DNA of 64,000 nucleotides from Vibrionaceae bacterium (GCA_018222805.1 JAAEZQ010000002.1:224415-288414); one strand, 5' to 3'; positions 1 to 9,049 are shown, counted from the first letter of the stretch. A program made the numbers and translations. The notes: generated by a model not told the origin, from the letters alone.

Positions 1-654
1 ACAATTTCAAAGCGTTCTTCCATTCCATCACCTAAGACGATGATACGTCAGTACCGAAACCTACTGACCTCTCGTTACTTTATGAGTTTTGCTAGCATCA
101 GTTGGCTTAACTTTAGCTTGATGATCACAACCGTGTCTGTCATGCCATTTATTATGCAGGATCAAATCGGTATGACTTCAGATGAATACGCGATGTGGGC
201 GCTCATTCCCGCTCAGGGTATGTTGTGCGGAACAACCATCTGTAACCGCACCCGCCCGATCATTGGCAACAAAAAGATGCTGCTATGTACGCCAGTGTTA
301 CATATCAGTGCTGCAATATGGTTGTTCTTCTGTCCGGCAGAGCCTTTGTATTTGATGCTTGGGCAACTGCTGATGATATTAGGTAACGGTATTGCTCTGC
401 CTTGCGCTCAGGCTCTGGTCATGCAACCGTATAAGGAACAAGCTGGAACAGCCGCAGCAATGTCTGGTGGAGGCCAAATGATCGTTTCTTCTCTAGTGAG
501 TTTGACACTGGTTCAGTTTGGTTTGAGTGAGGCATGGCACCTTTCTCTGGTTATCGCACTGTTCACGGCCATTACATTAATGAATATCCTGCGAGGATTT
601 AGTACGTCCTTGCCTGCAGAGCAGACGGTTGATCAAGTTACGCAGTCTAGCTAA
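1..654 (+). CDS. MFS transporter, C-terminal part (5' end outside window)
   Basis: The frame is open from base 1, so this is the 3' part of a longer gene; the ATG at 40 is internal. About 217 residues are visible, with several hydrophobic segments and short basic loops (for example NRTRPIIGNKK near residue 75 from that ATG), followed by a polar tail ending in QSS. This fits the second half of a 12-TM major facilitator of the drug/H+ antiporter (Bcr/CflA-like) type; the substrate cannot be read. It lies upstream of siderophore genes, so a siderophore or drug exporter is possible, but that is only context. A bidirectional terminator follows immediately. Confidence 0.7.
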   Translation, partial: TISKRSSIPSPKTMIRQYRNLLTSRYFMSFASISWLNFSLMITTVSVMPFIMQDQIGMTSDEYAMWALIPAQGMLCGTTICNRTRPIIGNKKMLLCTPVLHISAAIWLFFCPAEPLYLMLGQLLMILGNGIALPCAQALVMQPYKEQAGTAAAMSGGGQMIVSSLVSLTLVQFGLSEAWHLSLVIALFTAITLMNILRGFSTSLPAEQTVDQVTQSS

Positions 655-675
655 TGCGCTACACTACAAAAAAGA

Positions 676-699
676 GCGTCACAGTGTAAACTGCGACGC
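676..699. terminator. Bidirectional Rho-independent terminator
   Basis: GCGTC-A-CAGT, loop gtaa, ACTG-C-GACGC, with an A-rich run before and CCTTTTAT after. It sits between the MFS gene (+) and the TonB-receptor remnant (-), so it can end transcripts from both sides. Confidence 0.7.
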
Positions 700-722
700 C
701 CTTTTATCATCTGAGTTGCTGC

Positions 723-902
723 TTAGACATCGGCTGTCATACCAACATAATAAGTACGTGGTGCTTCAACAGATCCAACGTTTTCAAGCTCTTTCGAGAC
801 TCTCTTATTGGTTAGGTTAGTAACACCCGCACGAATGCGCAGTGAGTCAATTGGCTTCTCGTTATCCAGACTTAGCTGAGGGCTCGAGTCAGTAAAACAC
901 CA
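723..902 (-). pseudogene. Relic: C-terminal end of a TonB-dependent receptor
   Basis: Reading the minus strand to the stop at 723-725 gives about 59 codons, including LRIRAGVTNLTNKR and then APRTYYVGMTADV. This looks like the last beta-strands of a TonB-dependent outer-membrane receptor (a GVxNLxNK strand and a final aromatic-rich strand). Upstream the frame meets a stop (TAG on the minus strand, 903-905) and no barrel or plug remains, because the LysR gene ends at 938. It is a deletion remnant, plausibly of the receptor that once partnered the adjacent siderophore ABC operon. The identity of the receptor subfamily is not resolved. Confidence 0.6.
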
Positions 903-937
903 CTATGCACAAAATGAATAACTAAAAAATTAATCAC

Positions 938-1888
938 TCACCCTTCAATGGATCCGTATATTTCTTTGAATAAGGATTTAACCCACTTACACATCGGATC
1001 GTTGTGGTAGCGCTTATGCCAATAGAGATAAACCGATTCGCTATCAAGACGGATTTCTTCAGGTACCGTTTTCGTGATCAGTTTGCGACCTAGACATGCT
1101 CCTTCTGCAAATGGGGTGGGTAAATGAAAGATCACATCCGTCTGTTCAGCAATGGCAGGCGCAGCATTAAAATTGGAAAGCTGTATGGGTATCGACAATC
1201 TTCGATTCTTATCCACCACGCCGAGTTCGGCAAAGCGATGATAAATCGACAGTGTTTTGCCTCCCTGCAGAGATATCTGGCCAAAGTTGCATTCAAGTAA
1301 CATGTCTATCGTCAAGTCTTCAACATTCGCTAACGGATGAGACTCGCTCATTAAGAATCGATAGTCTCGGTTAGCCACTTTCATGCGATACAAGTTTTGC
1401 TCAGAACTCGGGGGAGAAGCCGTAGAAAGAACAAAATGCACATCACCAGTAATCAAACCATCAAAATGTCTTTTAGGGATAGAGTCGACATCGACAATCA
1501 TGCCAGGTGCTTCTTGTCGAATGCGTGAAATCACACTAGGTAACAACATCGTCACTTGAGGGACTAAACCATAGAAACGTATCGCACCTTTGCACTTCTC
1601 TGGAACAAAAGACTGACCATTCATTAGCTTTTCTAACCCGGTTAACACGTTAGTTAAATCTTGTTTGATGACCTCGGCTTTGGAAGTTAACTCATAACCA
1701 TGAGCGGTCCTAACCAATAGCTCATCGTTGAACAAACTTCTCAGCTTTTGTAAAGACCGACTGACGGATGGCTGGCTCATATCTAGCAGAGCGGCGGTAT
1801 TGGACACGTGTTTTTCTTCAAGTAAGCTTTTGAGAATAAACAGTAAGTTTAAATCCACTTGGGCTAAATTCACTTTTTGAATACTCAC
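938..1888 (-). CDS. LysR-family transcriptional regulator
   Basis: 316 residues. N-terminal winged helix-turn-helix (about residues 10-70; VSNTAALLDMSQPSVSRSLQKLR) followed by a LysR substrate-binding domain. The start codon is GTG with no strong ribosome-binding site, so the exact start is uncertain. It is divergent from the siderophore-uptake operon beginning at 2071 and shares a 182-bp intergenic region with it, the usual arrangement for a LysR protein controlling its neighbour. Its effector cannot be deduced. Confidence 0.85.
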   Translation of the reverse strand: MSIQKVNLAQVDLNLLFILKSLLEEKHVSNTAALLDMSQPSVSRSLQKLRSLFNDELLVRTAHGYELTSKAEVIKQDLTNVLTGLEKLMNGQSFVPEKCKGAIRFYGLVPQVTMLLPSVISRIRQEAPGMIVDVDSIPKRHFDGLITGDVHFVLSTASPPSSEQNLYRMKVANRDYRFLMSESHPLANVEDLTIDMLLECNFGQISLQGGKTLSIYHRFAELGVVDKNRRLSIPIQLSNFNAAPAIAEQTDVIFHLPTPFAEGACLGRKLITKTVPEEIRLDSESVYLYWHKRYHNDPMCKWVKSLFKEIYGSIEG

Positions 1889-1936
1889 TATTCTGACAAT
1901 TCGGTTGCGGGTTATAACCTATCTGATAACGTATAT

Positions 1937-1955
1937 GTAATCAATAATCATTCTT
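1937..1955. promoter_or_regulatory. Candidate Fur box before siderophore ABC operon
   Basis: About 12 of 19 positions match the classical Fur consensus GATAATGATAATCATTATC, including the run ATAATCATT. The location, between the LysR gene and the vctP-like gene, fits iron repression. Confidence 0.45.
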
Positions 1956-2070
1956 ATTTCATTTTGATTAAATTTAGTTTCAGCACTTTTCAGTTCATCT
2001 TTTGCTCTGTTTTCATTTTTAAATACTTTCCAGGTAGATGACTGACTTATAAACCTTTTTGGAAATCACT

Positions 2071-2991
2071 ATGTTTGGTAAAACTTCTTTTCGTGTAGCT
2101 ACTAGTGCGCTACTACTGGCATTAGCGCCAATCGGGGCCATCGCAAAAACCTACCAACACAGCATGGGCTCGGTAGAAATTAATCAAGTACCGGAACGCG
2201 TTGTCGTTCTCGGCTATGGTAGCCTTGATTACGTCGATGCTCTTGGGATCACGCCAGTAGGTGTGCCAAAGACATTACTTCCCACCACACTGGAAAAGTA
2301 CAAAGACGATGCTGTCGCAAATACGGGCAGTGTGAAAGAAGTGAACTTCGAAACCTTGTTTACGTTGAAACCCGATCTGATCATTGCAGAAGCCCGCATG
2401 GCAAGCATCTATAAAGATCTAAAAGATATCGCACCGACGTACATGTTCGAGATCGATACCAAAGACTACTGGAAAACCACACAGAAACACTGGCGCACGT
2501 TAGGCGAAATCTTTGAAAAGAAAGACTTGGCGAATCACTTGATAGAAGACGTGCAAGGTCAGATCGACACCCTTCACAATAAAGTGGTACAGCAGCCGCC
2601 TCGCACTTTAACCGTTTCGAACAGCGGTAACAGCTTGGCTATGTTCGGTAAAAAAAGCCGTTTCTCATTTATATATGATGAAGCCGGCTTCGCGACGTCT
2701 GCATCTGAAAACGTGCAATCCGTCTCCGGTAATCACGGTAACCTGATCTCATTTGAATACATTGCAGAGGCACAGCCAGAAGTGCTATTGGTCCTTGATC
2801 GTGAACAGGCAATTGGTCAGAGCAACGGTAAAGCGAAAGCTCTGTTTGATAACGAACTGGTTAAGTCAACACCGGCAGCGAAAAATGGTCGCGTGATGTT
2901 TATTGATCCAGCGGCATGGTATTTGACTGCTGGCGGTTACCAATCAACTCAAACCATGATTAAAGAACTAAACCAAGTCGTTGTTAACTAA
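2071..2991 (+). CDS. vctP: Siderophore ABC transporter, periplasmic binding protein (VctP-like)
   Basis: 306 residues from the ATG at 2071, which has a TGGAA ribosome-binding site six bases upstream; an upstream TTG (2059) is open but less likely. A signal peptide (FRVATSALLLALAPIGAIA) precedes a class-III (BtuF/FecB-like) binding fold. The segment VEINQVPERVVVLGYGSLDYVDALG is a typical family N-terminus, and [13 protein letters not shown] follows. The role is to bind a ferric catechol siderophore and deliver it to the VctDG permeases. First gene of a four-gene operon; a hairpin follows it. The vct name rests on family resemblance and gene order (Vibrio VctPDGC / FatB-type systems), not on a search. 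Confidence 0.85.
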   Translation: MFGKTSFRVATSALLLALAPIGAIAKTYQHSMGSVEINQVPERVVVLGYGSLDYVDALGITPVGVPKTLLPTTLEKYKDDAVANTGSVKEVNFETLFTLKPDLIIAEARMASIYKDLKDIAPTYMFEIDTKDYWKTTQKHWRTLGEIFEKKDLANHLIEDVQGQIDTLHNKVVQQPPRTLTVSNSGNSLAMFGKKSRFSFIYDEAGFATSASENVQSVSGNHGNLISFEYIAEAQPEVLLVLDREQAIGQSNGKAKALFDNELVKSTPAAKNGRVMFIDPAAWYLTAGGYQSTQTMIKELNQVVVN

Positions 2992-3019
2992 TAAGCCCAT
3001 TTTAATCACCCTATAAAAG

Positions 3020-3051
3020 ATGACCTTTCCGCTTATGGCGTGAAAGGTCAT
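3020..3051 (+). promoter_or_regulatory. Intra-operon hairpin after binding-protein gene
   Basis: Perfect 10-bp stem ATGACCTTTC / GAAAGGTCAT with a 12-base loop, followed by a weak T-containing tract. It lies between the binding-protein and permease genes, where such hairpins often raise binding-protein mRNA over permease mRNA by partial termination or 3'-end protection. Confidence 0.6.
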
Positions 3052-3080
3052 TGTCGTCTTTATAAAGCTATATCTTCACT

Positions 3081-4037
3081 ATGAAATTACATCATATTTT
3101 GGCGTTTGCTTTGCTCATCATCCTCGCGATCACCTCTCTGCTGGTCGGGGTAGCAAACGTATCTCTCACCCAGATTTTGGCTGGTGACAGCCACAGTCTG
3201 AATATTCTGTTCGTCAGTCGACTGCCCCGATTACTTGCTATTGTCTTAGCCGGAGCTGGTTTGAGTATTGCAGGATTGATCATGCAACAAATCGTTCAGA
3301 ACCGCTTCGCTGCTCCATCCACCACAGGTACCGTAGACTGGGCGATGTTCGGTTACATCATCGCTCTTATTTTCTTTGCTGATATGAGCAGTTGGGTCCA
3401 CCTCATTACCATCTTCGCTTTTTCTGTGCTTGGAACGGTTATTTTTGTCCGCTTCCTACAGCGTTTGAAATTCAAGAATACCGTTTTAGTCCCATTGATC
3501 GGCATCATGTATGGCAATGTCGTCTCTTCTATGACGACCTTTGTCGCTTATAAATATGATTTAGTTCAGACGCTTGGTTCCTGGACAGTCGCAAACTTCG
3601 CTTCTGTTTTGCAAGGTAACTACGAGTTTTTATATTTAGCGCTTCCTGTGTCGGTGTTGGCTTACGCTTATGCTAACCGTTTTAGTGCAGCCAGCGTTGG
3701 TGAGAGTTTCGCGAAAAACATCGGCTTAAATTACCAACGTATCGTACTTATTGGCGTTATCTTGGTTGCGGTATTGTCATCGTCTGTCGTGATGATCGTG
3801 GGGATGATTCCGTTCCTTGGTCTTATCGTGCCAAACTTAGTGTCGATATTTATTGGCGATAACATGCGTCGCAATTTGCCTTGGACCGCTTACGCAGGCG
3901 TCATTCTGGTACTGACCTGTGACATTTTAGGGCGTTTGATTATCTTCCCTTATGAAATCCCTATTTCGATGTTCATCAGTATCTTAGGTGGTTCTGTTTT
4001 CATTTACCTAGTATTGAGAGACAAAGCGAATGCGTGA
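3081..4037 (+). CDS. vctD: Siderophore ABC transporter permease (VctD-like)
   Basis: 318 residues, highly hydrophobic, FecCD/BtuC-type permease. It shows an N-terminal TM, the segment RLPRLLAIVLAGAGLSIAGLIMQQIVQNRFAAP, which is the conserved family motif, and the late GMIPFLGLIVPNLVS coupling-helix motif. It forms the inner-membrane channel with the next gene; the two reading frames overlap by 8 bases, implying translational coupling. The reaction is ATP-driven ferric-siderophore import into the cytoplasm. Confidence 0.88.
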   Translation: MKLHHILAFALLIILAITSLLVGVANVSLTQILAGDSHSLNILFVSRLPRLLAIVLAGAGLSIAGLIMQQIVQNRFAAPSTTGTVDWAMFGYIIALIFFADMSSWVHLITIFAFSVLGTVIFVRFLQRLKFKNTVLVPLIGIMYGNVVSSMTTFVAYKYDLVQTLGSWTVANFASVLQGNYEFLYLALPVSVLAYAYANRFSAASVGESFAKNIGLNYQRIVLIGVILVAVLSSSVVMIVGMIPFLGLIVPNLVSIFIGDNMRRNLPWTAYAGVILVLTCDILGRLIIFPYEIPISMFISILGGSVFIYLVLRDKANA

Positions 4038-4980
4038 TTACATTAAAGTCATGGTACTCGCGGTAATCGCAGTACTGATTTGTGCCGTATTTATCGGTAA
4101 AGGTTTAACCCCGGACAACTACCAATTCTTCTTGTCTCGTCGTGTGCCTAAAGTCTTGGCGATTGTATTAGCAGCCATCGCCATTGCCTCCTCGTCATTG
4201 ATTTTCCAGACGATTACCAATAACCGAATCCTAACACCGTCGATTCTAGGTTTTGACTCACTTTACGTACTGATTCAGGTGATATTGGTGGTGATGTTTG
4301 GTGGCCTGAGTGCTTGGGTCATCAACAGCAAACTCAATTTTGTCCTGTCGACTGGCATCATGATTGTGTGTGCGATGACTCTGTTCAGCTTCTACTTTCG
4401 AGGCCGTCAACGCAACATCTTCACTCTTTTACTGATTGGTATCGTGCTCAGCAGCTTGTTCAGTAGCATCACTGGCTTTTTTACTATGGTGACGGATCCA
4501 GACGAGTTTAACGTCATTCAGGGCTCCATGTTTGCCAGTTTTAATAACATCAACGGCGAGCTTGTCTACTGGTGTGTCATTCCTATGCTGCTCTGCGGCG
4601 CCTATTTAATGCGTATTTCACATAAACTGGATGTTATGTGGTTAGGTGTGGATAACGCTAAAAGTTTGGGCGTGAATACGCATAAGCTAACGATGCAAGT
4701 TATGTTCATCATCACGCTGATGGTCTCTATTTCTACCGCTCTGATTGGTCCAATCCTGTTCTTTGGTTTAATTGTTGTCGCCCTGACCCGCCAAATATTT
4801 ACTGGATACCAGCATCGTCTTCTGATTGTGGCAAGTTCCGTGCTGTCAGTGGTTTTACTGTCTGGTGGTCAGTGGGTAGTCGAAAACCTATTTGATTTCG
4901 ATACCACCATCAGCGTAATCATCAACTTTATTGGTGGTGGTTACTTCCTAGTTCTGCTTATGAAAAATAAATTCGATTAA
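4030..4980 (+). CDS. vctG: Siderophore ABC transporter permease (VctG-like)
   Basis: 316 residues, second FecCD-family permease. The motif RRVPKVLAIVLAAIAIASSSLIFQTITNNRILTPSILG near residues 37-75 is the family signature, and a coupling segment LIGPILFFGLIVVALTRQ lies near residue 240. It starts inside the 3' end of vctD and ends 11 bases before the ATPase gene, so the operon is tightly packed. Heterodimer partner of VctD. Confidence 0.88.
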   Translation: MRDYIKVMVLAVIAVLICAVFIGKGLTPDNYQFFLSRRVPKVLAIVLAAIAIASSSLIFQTITNNRILTPSILGFDSLYVLIQVILVVMFGGLSAWVINSKLNFVLSTGIMIVCAMTLFSFYFRGRQRNIFTLLLIGIVLSSLFSSITGFFTMVTDPDEFNVIQGSMFASFNNINGELVYWCVIPMLLCGAYLMRISHKLDVMWLGVDNAKSLGVNTHKLTMQVMFIITLMVSISTALIGPILFFGLIVVALTRQIFTGYQHRLLIVASSVLSVVLLSGGQWVVENLFDFDTTISVIINFIGGGYFLVLLMKNKFD

Positions 4981-4991
4981 AGGTTTATCAC

Positions 4992-5753
4992 ATGATCCGT
5001 ATTCAAGGTTTAAGCAAAAAATACTATGAAAAATACGTGGTAAAAAATGCTGATGCCCTTTTTCCACTTGGTAAAGTCACCAGCATTATCGGCCCGAATG
5101 GCGCAGGTAAAAGCACCCTACTTTCGATGGCAAGCCGCCTGACAGAAAGCGATGCGGGTACCGTCGTGATCGGTGACAAACCGCTTGATCAATGGAACAC
5201 GGAAGATTTGGCAAAACGCCTTTCCGTACTGCGTCAGTCCAACAACATCAATATGCGTTTTACTGTGCGTGATTTAGTCGCATTCGGGCGTTTCCCTTAC
5301 TCTCAGGGGCGCTTAACAGCAGAAGACCATCGCATCATTGAAGAGTCTATGCAGCACCTGGAAATCGACCATTTACAAGATCGCTTTATTGACCAACTTT
5401 CTGGTGGTCAGAGACAAATGGCATTCATCGCAATGGTCGTCGCACAAGACACCGATTATATATTCCTTGATGAACCTCTGAATAACCTCGATATCAAACA
5501 CTCTGTTGATATCATGAGTACGCTGCACAAATTAGCCAAACTGAAGAACAAAGCGGTGGTGATCGTAATCCACGACATTAACTTTGCCTCCTGTTATTCC
5601 GACTATATCGTCGCAATGAAACTGGGCGATGTTATAAAGGCTGGCACTGTAGACGAGGTCATTGATGAAGCGGTATTGAGCGAGATTTATGAGATTCGTT
5701 TTATCGTTCAGGAAATCGATGGGAATCGTATTTCTTTATACTATCGACGTTAG
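4992..5753 (+). CDS. vctC: Siderophore ABC transporter ATPase (VctC-like)
   Basis: 253 residues, single ABC domain. Walker A GPNGAGKST (residues 34-42), signature LSGGQRQ, Walker B YIFLDEP, and an H-loop in VIVIHDINFASCYSDYIVAMK. It energises the VctDG permease. Last gene of the operon; no convincing terminator follows before the HlyD-type remnant on the other strand. Confidence 0.92.
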   Translation: MIRIQGLSKKYYEKYVVKNADALFPLGKVTSIIGPNGAGKSTLLSMASRLTESDAGTVVIGDKPLDQWNTEDLAKRLSVLRQSNNINMRFTVRDLVAFGRFPYSQGRLTAEDHRIIEESMQHLEIDHLQDRFIDQLSGGQRQMAFIAMVVAQDTDYIFLDEPLNNLDIKHSVDIMSTLHKLAKLKNKAVVIVIHDINFASCYSDYIVAMKLGDVIKAGTVDEVIDEAVLSEIYEIRFIVQEIDGNRISLYYRR

Positions 5754-5763
5754 AAATAGCAGT

Positions 5764-6021
5764 TTATGAAATGGCGCCCTGGCTCACCCATTGGTTGTCT
5801 TGGACGAATAACTGGCTAACTTGTCCGGAAACTTCCGCTGAAATCACTGTCACGTCAGAATGGACGTACGTGTTGTCTGTCTTAACGATGTTCGGCTGAT
5901 ACAAGCTGTACGGCCCAGTTTTAGTAACGCAACTTTTGATCCATATAGGAGAAAATGGATCCAACAACAGAGAAGAAAGAACTTTACTACTGAGCGGGGC
6001 GATATTTAGATGATTGATCAA
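5764..6021 (-). pseudogene. Relic: N-terminal part of an HlyD/EmrA-type membrane fusion protein
   Basis: An 85-codon frame ends in TDNTYVHSDVTVISAEVSGQV and VQDNQWVSQG, the characteristic start of the biotinyl-lipoyl domain of HlyD/EmrA-like membrane fusion proteins. It then stops (GAIS, stop), whereas intact members continue for about 250 more residues. The first 40 residues lack a clear membrane anchor, so the front is altered too. No partner transporter is adjacent. I read it as a truncated remnant; a short functional protein is unlikely. Confidence 0.5.
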
Positions 6022-6202
6022 AATTACTTCTTTTATTGCTGCAATGTTGTACCAACAAGCTATTAAAAAAGCGAAAAATGATGTTTTGGCCTAGGAAGAG
6101 GGCTGTTAGCTAACGCTATATTTGGTTAGTATGCGTAACGCAAACTCTATATAAATTTACAATTACTAATTATTGCAGTTAAAGCTGTTAAAAAGGAAAC
6201 CA

Positions 6203-6550
6203 ATGACAATTGAAAGAATAGAGTCCACAGAACGTATGAGTCGTATTGTTAAACACAACGGCACAATTTATCTTTGTGGACAGACTGCCGGCGATGCGGC
6301 GTGGGATATTACTGAACAAACTCAACGCTGCTTGGATAAGATTGATGCCTTACTAGAAACAGCGGGCAGTCATCGAGATAAACTCCTATCCGTTACTATC
6401 TACCTTCGCGACATGAAAGACTTTGCCGAGATGAATAAAGTATGGGACGCTTGGGTAGCAAATGGTGAAAAACCCGCACGAGCGTGTGTTGAAGCTCGCA
6501 TGGCAAGAGACGTTATTCTAGTAGAAATGTCGGTGATCGCCGCTCAATAG
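6203..6550 (+). CDS. RidA/YjgF/YER057c family protein
   Basis: 115 residues from the ATG at 6203, which has AAAAGGA upstream; the open frame extends to 6173 but lacks a ribosome-binding site there. The fold is covered end to end by the RidA family: [13 protein letters not shown] near the start, then [18 protein letters not shown], then PARACVEAR, whose first arginine matches the substrate-binding arginine of imine/enamine deaminases. The likely role is hydrolysis of reactive 2-aminoacrylate-type imines; some subgroups lack this activity. Single-gene unit ending at a bidirectional terminator. Confidence 0.85.
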   Translation: MTIERIESTERMSRIVKHNGTIYLCGQTAGDAAWDITEQTQRCLDKIDALLETAGSHRDKLLSVTIYLRDMKDFAEMNKVWDAWVANGEKPARACVEARMARDVILVEMSVIAAQ

Positions 6551-6590
6551 TCTATAAATGCTTAGCAATATTGCACTTATAAGACACGTC

Positions 6591-6616
6591 AACGCCACCT
6601 AACCTAGGGTGGCGTT
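6591..6616. terminator. Bidirectional terminator between ridA-like and hydrolase genes
   Basis: Stem AACGCCACC / GGTGGCGTT with an 8-base loop. It overlaps the last codons of the convergent hydrolase gene. Confidence 0.65.
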
Positions 6617-7356
6617 TGTCCTTCTTCATCCAATTTTAAATACCGAATCACTTTGTAAGCTAACCATTCAGGGTTATCCAACGGAATGTCGTGACCATCA
6701 CTATGGTTGTAGATGATCGGCATGTTCCACTCTTTAGCAGGCGCTTCCGTTGCGGTATGACTAACTAGGTTATCTTCGAGAGATGAAATAAACAAAATTT
6801 CGTTTACTGGTTTAGTCGCCCTGAACTTCATAGCTGCGAACAATTGCCGAAACAGGTTCATCGCCGTGGTTGGGTAAAGACTGTTCAACATCACCCAATC
6901 CTCAATTACCGTTTCGCTTAACGGTTTATTAGATACCATGGAGTAAATGATTGACTCTTTTCGCTCAGGGCGAGACAGCAATGCTTTAATGATTTTTAAA
7001 TAGTTCGTGGGCTTTAACCGCTGATAAAAGGGACTCAAACCTCGACTACTGGTGTTAATACAAATGACCCGCCTTACCTGATTGGGGTACAGTTCTGCCC
7101 ATTTCAGCGCAATCATTCCCCCCATCGAAATCGCGACAATATCAACCTGAACATTTGTTGCTAGTTGAAAGCGTATACTCTCGACCATTTCCTCTATTGA
7201 ACATGGAGATTTCTCACTCGAAAGTGAACCAGTACCGGGGATGTCCACAGCAATAACTCTCTGGTTAGGAAGGAGTTCATTCAACAACTGTGAAAACTCT
7301 CCCCAATGGTATTGACCGCGAAAGAGCCCCCTAATTAAGATGATGTCATTACTCAT
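6604..7356 (-). CDS. Alpha/beta-hydrolase fold protein
   Basis: 250 residues. The early segment ILIRGLFRGQYHWGEF resembles the oxyanion-hole region. The nucleophile elbow is AISMGG with Ser77, and a C-terminal catalytic histidine is likely in NHSDGHDIPLDNP (about 221-233). No signal peptide, so cytoplasmic. It is an esterase/lipase-like hydrolase with unknown substrate. It starts 21 bases after yggL on the same strand and is probably co-transcribed with it. Confidence 0.75.
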   Translation of the reverse strand: MSNDIILIRGLFRGQYHWGEFSQLLNELLPNQRVIAVDIPGTGSLSSEKSPCSIEEMVESIRFQLATNVQVDIVAISMGGMIALKWAELYPNQVRRVICINTSSRGLSPFYQRLKPTNYLKIIKALLSRPERKESIIYSMVSNKPLSETVIEDWVMLNSLYPTTAMNLFRQLFAAMKFRATKPVNEILFISSLEDNLVSHTATEAPAKEWNMPIIYNHSDGHDIPLDNPEWLAYKVIRYLKLDEEGQTPP

Positions 7357-7377
7357 GTAGCTTTGCTCACGACTCGT

Positions 7378-7710
7378 TTATTCGGGTTGATTGGCATCAA
7401 CTAAAGGGCTAACTTCAACTTTCGAGCATACTTTGTACGCCGTTAACCATTGCTCAACGGCTAAACGATCGTCTTCTGTTGCCGAATCATACCGACGTTC
7501 AGGAACTACGAATCCATCAAAGCTGGTAAGATCCGCACCACCACCCATCACTAAATCTCGTCCCTCAATAAACGACAAGAAATCATCGATTAGAACATCG
7601 CATTCTGCTTCTTTAGTTAAGTTCAGCTGACAAGAGAATGAAAACCCCAACACTTTAAACTCGTCGACATAAAGCTTTTTCCTTAACCTTCTGGATCGAT
7701 TAGTTGCCAT
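7378..7710 (-). CDS. yggL: YggL family (DUF469) protein
   Basis: 110 residues, the normal family length. A basic N-terminus (NRSRRLRKKLYVDEFK) leads into the family core FSFSCQLNL and the glycine-rich GRDLVMGGGAD. Homologues are small cytoplasmic proteins reported to associate with the large ribosomal subunit. Upstream gene of the pair with the alpha/beta-hydrolase. Confidence 0.8.
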   Translation of the reverse strand: MATNRSRRLRKKLYVDEFKVLGFSFSCQLNLTKEAECDVLIDDFLSFIEGRDLVMGGGADLTSFDGFVVPERRYDSATEDDRLAVEQWLTAYKVCSKVEVSPLVDANQPE

Positions 7711-7955
7711 AATATTGCCTCAAACACCATAAACGTGAGTGTAGAAATTTACTTTTATACAGTGTAGTCGTCTGATTAAAAGGCGGTTAACTATTTTGGA
7801 CCAAGGATAGGCGGCGAAAGATATAACTCTAGGGAGAAGGCGAACTCGAGTTACCGCTATTTCTTGTGATAATAGCAAACACTAAAGCCGTCTGATTAAT
7901 AGAAATAAATCCGGGTATATTCCCAGCTTTATCAATAATGATCAGGAGTAAAAAA

Positions 7956-8024
7956 TTACTGTGCGTCTGGCTTTAATGCGTACTTTCCTGAACCAAGAAA
8001 CATAATCGCAATTGAAGCAAACAA
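7956..8024 (-). pseudogene. Possible relic: DoxX-like C-terminal fragment
   Basis: The minus-strand frame ending at the stop 7956-7958 reads LFASIAIMFLGSGKYALKPDAQ, which resembles the final TM segment and tail of DoxX-family membrane proteins; the frame is blocked upstream at 8025. Very short, so weak. The rest of the 7711-8112 gap shows no other coding or RNA signal that I recognise. Confidence 0.25.
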
Positions 8025-8112
8025 CTAAACCCCATCGATTTTTCCGAACAATATCCAATTTAGTCATACGAGAAGGCGATATGAGGATGTCTTCTTGCAT
8101 ATTTATCAGAGT

Positions 8113-9000
8113 TTAGGTTGTGGGTGTAAATATTTGTTTGAGCTCGTCAAATAACCACTGAAATACTGGCCCGTTCATTCTGCCCTTTTTAAAGACTAAA
8201 TCGACGGGTGCATTCCAAGGCTTATGGTCAAAGGCGACTTTAATTTTGTGTAATTCACCTGAATCGATTAAATCATTCACCAAAAAAGAGGGCAAATAAG
8301 CCCAACCTACCTGCTGCTTCACTAGCTCTAACGCGCTGTAATGGCTTGAACTCCACCAAACTTTAGGCGCGATGCTAATCAAAGCCTGCGATTCTACTTT
8401 TGATTTACCTCGGATCGCGAGTTGGCGGTACGGGGCGAGATCTGATTGTAACTCGACATCAATATCGGCCAACGGATAGTTTGGGTGACAGACAGGAAGG
8501 TAATCAATGCTTCCCACATAACAGAAGTCGACTTGTTTTAACTGTTCAAACTCAGTGAACATCACTCCAATATCGACATCACCATTTGCAACTTCAGCAG
8601 ATATATCGCCAGACGCTAAGCTCAGTACATCGATTTGAATCGTCGGAAATTGGTTATCTAAACGCTTAAATAAGTCTGCGAACTTTGAATTATATACCCC
8701 GTCGTCGATGGCTATCGTCAGTTGGCTTTCTTCCATTCTTTCAATGGATTGAGCAATCTTTTCGAATTCGTCTGCCTGCGCCAACAAGTTTTTCGCACTG
8801 CGTATTAAACGTTCACCAGCAGGGGTTAACTTTGGGCTTCTGGCCGAACGATCAAACAATTCGATGCCTAAATCAATCTCTAAGGTACTGATACCATGAC
8901 TAACCGCAGATTGAACTTTGCCCATTTTCCTCGCACAGGCAGAAAACGACCCTAGCTCCGCAGAGAGCACCAGCATCCTAACTTGTTCCAAACTTAACAT
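8113..9000 (-). CDS. LysR-family transcriptional regulator
   Basis: 295 residues with an N-terminal wHTH (SFSACARKMGKVQSAVSHGISTLEIDLGIELFDR) and a substrate-binding domain. It is divergent from the SMR exporter at 9095 and probably regulates it. The shared 94-bp region holds inverted repeats suited to a LysR operator. Effector unknown. Confidence 0.85.
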   Translation of the reverse strand: MLSLEQVRMLVLSAELGSFSACARKMGKVQSAVSHGISTLEIDLGIELFDRSARSPKLTPAGERLIRSAKNLLAQADEFEKIAQSIERMEESQLTIAIDDGVYNSKFADLFKRLDNQFPTIQIDVLSLASGDISAEVANGDVDIGVMFTEFEQLKQVDFCYVGSIDYLPVCHPNYPLADIDVELQSDLAPYRQLAIRGKSKVESQALISIAPKVWWSSSHYSALELVKQQVGWAYLPSFLVNDLIDSGELHKIKVAFDHKPWNAPVDLVFKKGRMNGPVFQWLFDELKQIFTPTT

Positions 9001-9012
9001 ATGAAAAAAATC

Positions 9013-9049
9013 GATAGTTATTAACTTTTATCTATCATAATAATCGATA
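9013..9049. promoter_or_regulatory. Candidate LysR operator between lysR and SMR genes
   Basis: Inverted repeat GATAG (9013-9017) / CTATC (9032-9036), followed by TATC (9033-9036) / GATA (9046-9049). These nested dyads lie in the divergent promoter region. I looked for guanidine-riboswitch features here and saw none. Confidence 0.35.

Noticed and set aside
629..820. 63-codon plus-strand frame after the MFS gene
   Set aside because: It runs through a terminator hairpin and opposite the TonB-receptor remnant; shadow of the remnant.
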